In this document: one piece after another, positions 1-4,762 of the stretch
How the letters are laid out: every line of letters begins with the position of its first letter
Numbering within the stretch: position 1 is the stretch's first letter
From: Vulcanimicrobiota bacterium
GTDB lineage: Bacteria; Vulcanimicrobiota; Vulcanimicrobiia; Vulcanimicrobiales; Vulcanimicrobiaceae
Reading direction: 5' to 3'
DNA length: 7,053 nucleotides
Assembly: GCA_003155175.1 (NCBI GenBank)
Contig: PMFP01000062.1
Location: forward strand, 1-7,053
Program-made: the position numbers and the translations under genes
Notes under the pieces: generated by a model
What the model saw: the letters and a program-made list of their open reading frames with translations, nothing else
Told to the model about the DNA's origin: nothing
Database searches by the model: none

Positions 1-22
1 CATCAGGCGCATGCGCCTGATG
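1..22. repeat. Perfect 22-bp palindrome / hairpin upstream of rplK
   Basis: The first 22 bases are a perfect inverted repeat. As RNA this gives a 9-bp stem (arms CATCAGGCG and CGCCTGATG) closed by a CATG loop, followed by the pyrimidine-rich CTCTTCTCCC rather than a clean T run. It lies 43 bases before the rplK start. In many bacteria the gene upstream of rplK is nusG, so this may be a weak terminator of that unit or an mRNA hairpin between nusG and rplK. The upstream gene is outside the window, so the role cannot be settled. The symmetry is seen directly; the function is inference. Confidence 0.5.
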
Positions 23-65
23 CTCTTCTCCCGTATCGACTCACCCATTAAGGTTTCGGATTGCC

Positions 66-491
66 ATGGCCAAGAAGGTCCTCACAACGATCAAGCTGCA
101 GGCCAACGCAGGGCAGGCCAGCCCCGCCCCGCCCGTGGGCCCTGCGCTGGGTCAGCACGGCATCAACATCATGGAGTTCTGCAAGGCGTTCAACGCCCAG
201 ACGCAGAGCGAAACCGGCACGGTCATCCCGGTCGTGATCACCGTCTACGAGGACCGCTCGTTCACGTTCATCACCAAGACGCCGCCCGCGTCGTTCTTGA
301 TCAAGCAGGCGCTCAAAATAGAATCGGGTTCCAAGGAGCCCAACCGCAATAAGGTCGGCAAGCTCACGCAGAAGCAGATCGAGCAGATCGCGAACGTGAA
401 GATGCCCGACATCAATGCCAACGATATCGAAGCGGCTAAGAAGATCATCGCCGGCACGGCACGCTCGATGGGCGTGGAGGTGGACGCGTAA
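66..491 (+). CDS. rplK: Large ribosomal subunit protein uL11 (L11)
   Basis: This is a 141-residue protein of the normal L11 length. L11 binds the GTPase-associated region of 23S rRNA at the base of the L12 stalk and takes part in factor binding and the stringent response. The N-terminal half has the family signature PPVGPALGQHGINIMEFCKAFN (about residues 22-43), then a VVITVYEDRSFTF strand and TKTPPASFLIKQA. The C-terminal rRNA-binding domain ends in the typical IAGTARSMGVEV (about residues 128-139). The ATG at 66 is chosen because the protein starts with the family-typical MAKKV; AAGG lies at 50-53. The stop overlaps the rplA start by one base (TAATG), so translation is probably coupled. Nothing in the protein looks abnormal. 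Confidence 0.98.
   Translation: MAKKVLTTIKLQANAGQASPAPPVGPALGQHGINIMEFCKAFNAQTQSETGTVIPVVITVYEDRSFTFITKTPPASFLIKQALKIESGSKEPNRNKVGKLTQKQIEQIANVKMPDINANDIEAAKKIIAGTARSMGVEVDA
476..482 (+). promoter_or_regulatory. Strong Shine-Dalgarno of rplA inside rplK
   Basis: GGAGGTG sits eight bases before the rplA ATG, entirely within the last codons of rplK. It fixes the rplA start at 491 and fits one-base (TAATG) translational coupling between the two genes. Confidence 0.85.
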
Positions 492-1192
492 TGCCGCAGC
501 ATCACGGAAAGCGCTTTAAGAAGCTGGCGGAAGGCTTCGATACGAAGGCTCTGTTCGCCGCACCCGAAGCGATCTCGCTCGTCAAGAAGAACGCGAACGC
601 GAAGTTCAACGAGACCGTCGAGGTGCACGTGCGCTTGGGCGTGGACCCGAAGAAGGGCGACCAGAGCGTTCGCGGCACGGTGTTACTGCCGCACGGAACC
701 GGACGCACGGTACGCGTGATCGCGTTCGCCAAGGGCGACAAAGCGAAGGAAGCCCTCGAAGCGGGCGCCGACAAAGTCGGCGACCAAGATCTCATCGACA
801 CGGTCAAAGCGGGTTTCTCGGACTTCGACGTCGCGGTTGCGACGCCCGACATGATGGCGCAGCTCGGTAAAGAGCTCGGCCGCGTTCTGGCGCAGAAGAT
901 GCCCAACCCGAAAGCGGGCACGGTGTCGGCCAATATCGGCGCCGCGATCCGCGACATCAAGGCCGGTAAGGTGGAATTCCGCCTCGACAAGGCGGGCATC
1001 ATCCACACGATCGTCGGCAAGGCCGACTTCGACGAACAGCACCTCGTGGAAAACGTGGCGACGCTGCTCGACGCGATCGTGCGCGCGAAACCATCGTCGT
1101 CGAAGGGCACCTATCTGCGCAGCGTGACGCTGACCAGCACGATGGGCCCCGGCGTGAAGGTCGACCCGAACCGCGTGAAGACCACGGCGTAA
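491..1192 (+). CDS. rplA: Large ribosomal subunit protein uL1 (L1)
   Basis: This 233-residue protein has the normal L1 length. L1 binds the L1 stalk of 23S rRNA near the E site and in many bacteria represses its own operon. Family landmarks are the ETVEVHVRLGVDPKKGDQ.VRGT.LPHGTG block (residues 41-71), the MPNPKAGTVS element (137-146), KAGKVEFR.DKAGIIHT..G (157-176) and the C-terminal TSTMGPGVKVD (215-225). One oddity: the usual LGPRGLMPNPK loop here reads LAQKMPNPK (residues 133-141), with GPRGL replaced by the shorter AQK, two residues fewer. The reading frame is intact on both sides, so this is not a frameshift. The start is set by the overlapping TAATG and an excellent Shine-Dalgarno. It is the last gene of this block, which ends at the terminator 25 bases downstream. 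Confidence 0.97.
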   Translation: MPQHHGKRFKKLAEGFDTKALFAAPEAISLVKKNANAKFNETVEVHVRLGVDPKKGDQSVRGTVLLPHGTGRTVRVIAFAKGDKAKEALEAGADKVGDQDLIDTVKAGFSDFDVAVATPDMMAQLGKELGRVLAQKMPNPKAGTVSANIGAAIRDIKAGKVEFRLDKAGIIHTIVGKADFDEQHLVENVATLLDAIVRAKPSSSKGTYLRSVTLTSTMGPGVKVDPNRVKTTA

Positions 1193-1216
1193 GCCGCTCG
1201 TCGCATCGAAGTTCCG

Positions 1217-1251
1217 GCCCGCGGCGAACGCGCACTCGCCGCGGGCTTTTT
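1217..1251 (+). terminator. Rho-independent terminator after rplA
   Basis: The arms GCCCGCGGCGA (1217-1227) and TCGCCGCGGGC (1236-1246) form a perfect 11-bp GC-rich stem with an 8-base loop, followed by TTTTT (1247-1251). It should end the rplK-rplA transcript, so rplJ-rplL needs its own promoter. The minus strand lacks a T run after the hairpin, so it is probably one-directional. The T tract abuts the stop codon of the convergent carbonic anhydrase gene. Confidence 0.92.
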
Positions 1252-1977
1252 CTAGCTCAGAACCGTGACTTTGCCGGAAGACAGATCGTAGAAGCCGCCG
1301 TGAACCGCGAGCGCTCCGCTTGCGATGGCATCGGATGCGATTTTCGATGCCGCGACGATTCCGGCGAGGGTGTCTTTTACGTTCTGCATCGCGGCGTTGT
1401 CGGCCCAATCGCCCGGCCGGCCTTCGGCCTCTTTGACGGCGGGCACGACCGCCGCGACGACGTCCTGAATGTGTCCGGGCGCCGCCGGGCCGCCCTGAAC
1501 GAAGGCTACGCCGGCGTGCACGGCTCCGCAGCTCGCATGGCCGAGAACGAGCAGCACCGGCGACTTGAAATTCGTGATCGCGTATTCGAGCGATCCGATG
1601 CCGATCGCATCCGCGGTGTTGCCTGCGACGCGCACGACGAAAATGCTCCCCGGCTCCTGGTCGAAGATCGTCTCGATCGGGACTCTCGAATCCGAGCACC
1701 CGAGGACGAGCGCGAACGGGCTCTGCCCGCTGACGAGTTCGGCCCGGCGAGCCGTGAGGGGCCCGCAGATGGGCCGCCCTTGGGCGTAACGCGTGTTGCC
1801 GTCCAGTAAGGCCTGGAGTGCCTGGGCGCCGTCCATGCCCGGTCTTACGGGAGGAGAGGCGGCCATCCCCGGGGCGGGCGCGGCGGCTGCCGCAGCGGTC
1901 GCGGCGACGGCCGCGGCGCTCGCGCGCCGGACGAAATCGCCCCGCCCGATGGGCTGGGTTTCCGGGCTATCGTTCAT
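1252..1977 (-). CDS. Beta-class carbonic anhydrase with Tat-like export signal
   Basis: This 241-residue protein is predicted to interconvert CO2 and bicarbonate. The zinc-site motifs of beta carbonic anhydrases are intact: CSDSR at residues 94-98 (Cys94 ligand, Asp96/Arg98 dyad) and HASCG at 147-151 (His147 and Cys150 ligands). The context VLGCSDSRVP...IFVVRVAGN...SLEYA...VLLVLGHASCGAV is typical of the family. The N-terminus carries GRGDFVRRAS (11-20) followed by a long Ala-rich stretch to about residue 40. This resembles a Tat signal, but the canonical RR before xF reads RG, with an RR pair displaced to 17-18, so export is likely but unproven. The start is supported by GGAGGAA seven bases upstream. 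The gene lies antisense between rplA and rplJ, where many bacteria have only a short gap. Catalytic family is sure; location and physiological role are inferred. Confidence 0.93.
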   Translation of the reverse strand: MNDSPETQPIGRGDFVRRASAAAVAATAAAAAAPAPGMAASPPVRPGMDGAQALQALLDGNTRYAQGRPICGPLTARRAELVSGQSPFALVLGCSDSRVPIETIFDQEPGSIFVVRVAGNTADAIGIGSLEYAITNFKSPVLLVLGHASCGAVHAGVAFVQGGPAAPGHIQDVVAAVVPAVKEAEGRPGDWADNAAMQNVKDTLAGIVAASKIASDAIASGALAVHGGFYDLSSGKVTVLS

Positions 1978-1984
1978 GGGCAGA

Positions 1985-1991
1985 TTCCTCC
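1985..1991 (-). promoter_or_regulatory. Shine-Dalgarno of the carbonic anhydrase gene
   Basis: On the minus strand GGAGGAA lies seven bases before the ATG at 1977. It is a near-ideal ribosome binding site and supports the start that includes the Tat-like N-terminus. I could not pick a convincing promoter for this gene in the shared divergent region upstream. Confidence 0.8.
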
Positions 1992-2027
1992 GAGAGTTTG
2001 GATCGGCCGTTCCGGCGGCCGTGGCGG

Positions 2028-2055
2028 TTGCGCGAAACCTCGAGCCTGTGATAGA
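2028..2055 (+). promoter_or_regulatory. Candidate sigma70-type promoter for rplJ-rplL
   Basis: TTGCGC (2028-2033) could serve as a -35 box. An extended -10-like TGTGATAGA (2047-2055) follows, giving a 16-base spacer to GATAGA; TAGACT at 2052-2057 is an alternative with an 18-base spacer. Either would start transcription around 2061-2064, exactly where the L10 leader begins. The upstream terminator after rplA and the intervening antisense gene make a promoter in this gap necessary. The match to consensus is only moderate and the organism's promoter rules are unknown. Confidence 0.45.
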
Positions 2056-2060
2056 CTTCG

Positions 2061-2150
2061 CGAGGCTCCGAAGACCGTAGGCCGGCTCGCTCGCGCGAGC
2101 GGTTAATGCCGAAAGGCGCCTACCGAGGACGCGATACGTGACGCCTTCGA
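2061..2150 (+). promoter_or_regulatory. L10 ribosomal-protein leader (autoregulatory mRNA element)
   Basis: This resembles the conserved L10 leader found before rplJ in many bacteria. The landmark sequences CCGAAGACCGTAGG (2068-2081) and CCTACCGAGG (2119-2128) are both present and pair through GTAGGC (2077-2082) with GCCTAC (2118-2123). The stem encloses two hairpins: GCTCGC/GCGAGC (2085-2090 with 2095-2100) with a TCGC loop, and GCC-GAAA-GGC (2108-2117) with a GNRA tetraloop, joined by GGTTAAT. A lower stem is possible between CGAAG (2069-2073) and CTTCG (2145-2149). In known cases L10, usually as its complex with L12, binds the kink-turn region here and represses rplJ-rplL. The recognition rests on recalled consensus plus the visible pairing; the outer boundaries are approximate. 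Confidence 0.85.
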
Positions 2151-2160
2151 CGAGGCTCGT

Positions 2161-2181
2161 CCGGCTCTGCCGGGCTCTTTT
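2161..2181 (+). promoter_or_regulatory. Small hairpin with T-rich 3' flank in the rplJ leader
   Basis: CCGGC (2161-2165) and GCCGG (2169-2173) form a 5-bp stem around TCT, followed by GCTCTTTT. It lies between the L10-binding domain and the stronger candidate attenuator. It could be a weak pause or terminator hairpin, or a structural part of an antiterminator (GCTCGT at 2155-2160 with GCGAGC at 2193-2198 would enclose it). The function is inferred only from position. Confidence 0.35.
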
Positions 2182-2195
2182 CGAAACTTTACGCG

Positions 2196-2230
2196 AGCGC
2201 CCTCCGGACGGATGGAGCGCTTTTCTCTTA
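2196..2230 (+). terminator. Candidate transcription attenuator before rplJ
   Basis: AGCGC (2196-2200) pairs with GCGCT (2217-2221). Inside this, TCC (2203-2205) can pair with GGA (2214-2216), leaving two bulged C residues and an 8-base loop. The stem runs into TTTTCTCTTA (2221-2230) and then TTT. Its position, after the L10 leader and 31 bases before the rplJ ATG, fits an attenuator. Known L10 leaders of Firmicutes work through such a terminator. The stem is imperfect, so strength is uncertain. Confidence 0.5.
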
Positions 2231-2251
2231 TTTCAGAAAGAAAAACGCGTC

Positions 2252-2785
2252 ATGCCAACCGCACGAAAAGAAGCCGCGGTTCAAGAACTTCGCACTCGGC
2301 TCGCCGATGCCAAGAGTCTGTTCCTGACCGACTTCGCCGGTTTGACCGTGGACGAGATCACGAAGCTCCGCGGCCACCTGCGCAAGGACGGCAGTACGTA
2401 CGCCGTCGTTAAGAACACGCTCTTCAGCATCGCTGCAGGCGACGAACTCGCGTCGAAACTGGAAGAATACCTCGCCGGACCCACCGGCGTCGTCTTTGCC
2501 GGAACCGACCCCGTCGCCCCAGCGAAGGCACTCAAGCAGTTTTCCGACGACGTCAAGTCGATCGGGATCAAGGCTGCTTACATCGACGGTCAGGTCGTGG
2601 ACGCAAAGCAGGTCAACGTGCTTGCGATGCTCCCGCCCAAGGCCGAACTCATCGCGAGGTTGGTCGGTTCGCTCGCTAGTCCGCTGCGCGGTCTCGTAAC
2701 CGTGTTGTCGGGAAATCAGAGCGGATTGGTCCGCGCGCTCAATGCCATCCGCGAGCAAAAAGAAGCCGCGGGTTCGAACGCTTAA
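2252..2785 (+). CDS. rplJ: Large ribosomal subunit protein uL10 (L10)
   Basis: This 177-residue protein has the usual L10 length. It anchors the L7/L12 dimers on the ribosome and is normally the autogenous repressor of rplJ-rplL. The N-terminal rRNA-binding domain shows KEAAVQELRTRLADAKSLFLTDFAGLTVDEITKLR...YAVVKNTLF (about residues 6-57), then GPTGVVF (about 76-82). The C-terminal helical part, from about residue 130 to the end, carries the L12-binding helix. An upstream in-frame ATG at 2138 would add 38 residues encoded by leader and attenuator structure, so the ATG at 2252, giving the normal MPTARKE start, is preferred. The Shine-Dalgarno is poor: only a purine-rich AGAAAG (2235-2240) with A-rich sequence after it. 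rplL follows after 18 bases. Confidence 0.96.
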   Translation: MPTARKEAAVQELRTRLADAKSLFLTDFAGLTVDEITKLRGHLRKDGSTYAVVKNTLFSIAAGDELASKLEEYLAGPTGVVFAGTDPVAPAKALKQFSDDVKSIGIKAAYIDGQVVDAKQVNVLAMLPPKAELIARLVGSLASPLRGLVTVLSGNQSGLVRALNAIREQKEAAGSNA

Positions 2786-2786
2786 A

Positions 2787-2793
2787 GGAGAGG
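2787..2793 (+). promoter_or_regulatory. Shine-Dalgarno of rplL
   Basis: GGAGAGG begins one base after the rplJ stop codon and ends ten bases before the rplL ATG at 2804. It is much stronger than the site in front of rplJ. This fits the need to make several L12 copies per L10. Confidence 0.75.
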
Positions 2794-2803
2794 TCCACGT
2801 ATC

Positions 2804-3172
2804 ATGGCTGTTGCCGAACTCATCGATCAGATCGATAAACTTACCGTCCTCGAGCTCGCCGATCTGGTCAAGCAGCTCGAAGAGAAATACGGCGTGAGCG
2901 CCGCGGCGCCGGTCGCCGTCGCCGTCGCCGGCGGAGCGGCCGCCGCTCCGGCCGCCGAGAAGACCGAATTCGACGTCGTCCTGGCCGAGGCCGGAGCGGA
3001 GAAGATCAAGGTCATCAAGGCCGTCCGCGAGATCACGAACCTCGGCTTGACCGAGGCCAAGTCCTTCGTGGAAAGCGCGCCCAAGGCCGTTAAAGAAGGC
3101 GTGACCAAGGACGAAGCCGAGGCCGTCAAGGCAAAACTCGAAGAGGCCGGGGCGAAAGTCGAAATCAAGTAA
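2804..3172 (+). CDS. rplL: Large ribosomal subunit protein bL12 (L7/L12)
   Basis: At 122 residues this matches normal L7/L12 length. The protein forms the flexible ribosomal stalk that recruits and stimulates translation GTPases. The N-terminal dimerisation domain (about 1-31) contains LIDQIDKLTVLELADLVKQLEEKYGV. A hinge of Ala, Val, Gly and Pro follows (about 32-52), encoded partly by a GTCGCC tandem run. The C-terminal domain (about 53-122) has EFDVVL, EKIKVIKAVREITNLGL.EAK and a lysine-rich helical end, the surface that contacts elongation factors. It is the second gene of the rplJ-rplL transcript and is followed by an inverted repeat that should end most transcription. No abnormal residues were seen. 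Confidence 0.98.
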   Translation: MAVAELIDQIDKLTVLELADLVKQLEEKYGVSAAAPVAVAVAGGAAAAPAAEKTEFDVVLAEAGAEKIKVIKAVREITNLGLTEAKSFVESAPKAVKEGVTKDEAEAVKAKLEEAGAKVEIK

Positions 3173-3194
3173 TCGCGCCGCTCTCAAGCGAAGC

Positions 3195-3236
3195 GAAGCG
3201 GGGTCGCGGCACGTGCCGCGGCCCCGCTTCTCATTT
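3195..3236 (+). terminator. Long GC-rich terminator-like hairpin after rplL
   Basis: GAAGCGGGG (3195-3203) pairs with CCCCGCTTC (3222-3230). The inner arms CGCGGCAC (3205-3212) and GTGCCGCG (3213-3220) continue the symmetry, with only a T/G position between the two blocks. The 36-base inverted repeat is followed by TCATTT, a weak T tract. Part of the 5' side is a triple AAGCG direct repeat (3186-3200). It probably terminates rplJ-rplL, but the poor T run leaves room for read-through into the gene that starts 32 bases later. Confidence 0.7.
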
Positions 3237-3267
3237 GAGGCGGTTTCCGTAACGCGGAAGGGCACCC

Positions 3268-3762
3268 GTGGATTCGACGCCGCACCCCTCTTGGATATCC
3301 GGCCTCCTGGTCTTGGGCGTCGTCGCGGCGGTCGTGTTTCGAAACATGCGGCCGCAGAAGATGACCGTCTCGAGGTTTTGGATCCAGCCGCTGATTCTCG
3401 TCGTCATGACCGCGCTGGTTCTTTGGGCGGGAGAGCAGCTGACGCCGCCGCCGATCGGGCTGGTCGTGCTGTCGATCGCGATCGGCATCGCGGCGGGAAT
3501 TCCCCTGGGGATCGCGCGCGGCCACCACAGCAAGGTTCGGCCCGGTGAGAAGCCGGGCACGCTGTACGTCGATCCTTCGCCGATCGTCATGGCGATTTGG
3601 CTGATCGCCTTTGCCCTCAAATATGCCGTCCGGTTTCTGTTGCCGCAAGCCGGTCCCGGTGCGGCCGCGGCGACGGACGGATTCATCGTATTCGCCGCCA
3701 CGTCCGTACTCGTGGCGCGCGTCGTGATCTTTCGCAAGTACGAGACGATGGTGAAAGCATGA
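3268..3762 (+). CDS. Putative DUF1453/CcdC-like multispanning membrane protein
   Basis: This 164-residue protein is strongly hydrophobic, with about five likely membrane segments at residues 10-24, 37-54, 62-83, 104-125 and 137-155. Short charged loops separate them, including RNMRPQKMTVSRFW and RGHHSKVRPGEKPGTLYVD. The pattern of an early basic loop, a W..P segment, a G/Y-containing middle loop and an FRKYE end recalls CcdC-like proteins of the DUF1453 family, which have no firmly known biochemical role. The assignment rests on recalled pattern and is moderate. The start is GTG at 3268, supported by GGAAGGG at 3256-3262. It is first in a four-gene operon and overlaps lemA by four bases (ATGA). 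No separate promoter is obvious in the 37 bases after the rplL hairpin. Confidence 0.6.
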   Translation: MDSTPHPSWISGLLVLGVVAAVVFRNMRPQKMTVSRFWIQPLILVVMTALVLWAGEQLTPPPIGLVVLSIAIGIAAGIPLGIARGHHSKVRPGEKPGTLYVDPSPIVMAIWLIAFALKYAVRFLLPQAGPGAAAATDGFIVFAATSVLVARVVIFRKYETMVKA

Positions 3763-4382
3763 ATAGCGGACAATCGAAGAGCCTGGTTCCGATCGTAATC
3801 GTCCTGGTCGTGATCTTGGCTCTCGGCGGCTTCGTCGCGGCCCAATACAACTCGCTGGTGAGCCAGAACCAAGCGGTAGAAGCTCAGTGGGGAAACGTTC
3901 AGAACGTCTATCAGCGGCGCGCGGATCTGGTGCCGAATCTCGTTTCGACCGTGCAGGGCTCGGCGAACTTCGAGAAGAGCACCTATACGGCCGTTACGGA
4001 GGCGCGCGCGAAGGTTGGCCAGATCTCGCCGCAAGACGTCGCCGCTGCCACGTCCAACCCGCAGACCTTCGCGCAGTACGCGCAGGCGCAGAATCAACTC
4101 GGTTCCGCCCTCTCGCACTTGCTGGTGACGGTCGAGAACTATCCGGACCTCAAATCCAATCAGAACTTCCTGGATTTGCAAGCGCAGCTCGAAGGCACGG
4201 AAAACCGGATCGCGGTCGAACGGCGGCGCTACAACGAGGTCGCGCAGACGTTCAACACCTCGCGTTCCACGTTTCCCACCGTGATCGTCGCGGGATTCTT
4301 CGGCTCGCAGTTCGCCCCGAAGTCGTACTTCCAGGCGGACGCCGGCGCCCAAACCGCGCCGAAGGTCCAGTTCTCGCCGTGA
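3759..4382 (+). CDS. lemA: LemA family protein
   Basis: This 207-residue protein has one N-terminal membrane anchor (about residues 9-28) and then a largely helical extracytoplasmic domain. The LemA core is unmistakable: YNSLV...Q.VEAQWGNVQNVYQRRADLVPNLVSTVQG (about 30-67) and YPDLKSNQNFLDLQAQLEGTENRIAVERRRYNE (about 128-160), followed by the FNTSRSTFP...AGFFG end. LemA proteins occur widely, often beside TPM-domain genes; their molecular function is not established. The name LemA also denotes an unrelated sensor kinase (GacS) and does not mean that here. The start ATG overlaps the preceding gene by four bases and gives a normal anchor; longer in-frame extensions upstream would run through the previous gene. 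The stop overlaps the next gene (GTGA). Confidence 0.95.
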   Translation: MNSGQSKSLVPIVIVLVVILALGGFVAAQYNSLVSQNQAVEAQWGNVQNVYQRRADLVPNLVSTVQGSANFEKSTYTAVTEARAKVGQISPQDVAAATSNPQTFAQYAQAQNQLGSALSHLLVTVENYPDLKSNQNFLDLQAQLEGTENRIAVERRRYNEVAQTFNTSRSTFPTVIVAGFFGSQFAPKSYFQADAGAQTAPKVQFSP

Positions 4383-4762
4383 CGCGCATTCCCGATCGCG
4401 AAGCGGTGTCGCGCGCGATCGCGGATGCCGAGGCGGGCACGACCGCGCGCATCCACGTCGCGCTGCTCGACGACGAACGGCTCGACGATCCGCTCGGGCG
4501 CGCGCGGACGATCTTTTCGTGGCTGGACCGCGGCGAAGACGCGGGCGTGCTGATGCTCGTTGCGCCGCGCGCGCGCCGTTTCGCGGTGCTCGGCGACGAC
4601 GTCATTCACGAACTCGCCGGCGACGAACTCTGGCAGAGCGTTACCGCCGAGATGACCTCTCACTTCGCCGGTGACGACGTTGAAGGCGCGATCTTGCGCG
4701 GACTGGACGTCCTGGGCGACGCGCTACGCCGTCATCGTCCGGCCGGAACGCTTCCCGCGTGA
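4379..4762 (+). CDS. Small soluble TPM-domain protein
   Basis: This 127-residue protein resembles the compact TPM-domain proteins (TPM_phosphatase family) often found next to LemA. Recognisable parts are the AIADAEAGTTARIHVALL opening helix-strand (about 14-30), the DAGVLMLVAPRARRFAVLGDDVIHE core (about 54-78), W-containing helix DELWQSVTAEMTSHF (82-96) and the G.ILRGLDVLGDALRRHRP end. No signal peptide or membrane segment is visible, unlike the following TPM gene. The GTG at 4379 is chosen because it overlaps the lemA stop (GTGA) and the protein begins just before the domain; the open frame extends further upstream only through lemA. GAAGG lies at 4361-4365. Some TPM proteins have been linked to phosphatase activity or photosystem repair, but no catalytic activity can be assigned here. 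Confidence 0.85.
   Translation: MTRIPDREAVSRAIADAEAGTTARIHVALLDDERLDDPLGRARTIFSWLDRGEDAGVLMLVAPRARRFAVLGDDVIHELAGDELWQSVTAEMTSHFAGDDVEGAILRGLDVLGDALRRHRPAGTLPA

Noticed and set aside
23..65. L1 autoregulatory binding site or promoter before rplK
   Set aside because: Only 43 bases separate the palindrome from the start and I could not match the known L1-binding fold or a convincing -35/-10 pair.
11..352. Plus-strand open frame overlapping rplK
   Set aside because: It is a shifted frame of rplK with Arg/Gln/His-rich sequence, no Shine-Dalgarno and no family resemblance.
683..1699. Long minus-strand open frame of 338 codons across rplA and the carbonic anhydrase
   Set aside because: It is antisense to rplA and in another frame of the carbonic anhydrase gene, has Arg-rich low-complexity composition typical of GC-rich shadow frames, and shows no recognisable domain.
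2138..2251. N-terminal extension of L10 from an upstream in-frame ATG
   Set aside because: The 38 extra residues overlap the leader and attenuator structures and are absent from known L10 proteins; the ATG at 2252 gives the normal start.
2916..2933. GTCGCC tandem repeat as a repeat element
   Set aside because: It encodes the Val-Ala hinge of L7/L12, which is normally low in complexity, so it is explained by the protein.
2228..3265. Minus-strand open frame of 345 codons opposite rplJ-rplL
   Set aside because: It is antisense to two certain ribosomal-protein genes and shows repetitive Leu/Gly/Asp/Arg composition of a shadow frame.
3231..4352. Minus-strand open frame of 373 codons opposite the DUF1453-like gene and lemA
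   Set aside because: It mirrors two well-supported plus-strand genes, shows no known motif and has biased Arg/Asp/Val composition from GC-rich antisense codons.
3887..4378. Upstream extension of the small TPM gene
   Set aside because: The extra frame runs entirely through lemA. The GTG overlapping the lemA stop gives a domain-length protein and matches the other coupled junctions.
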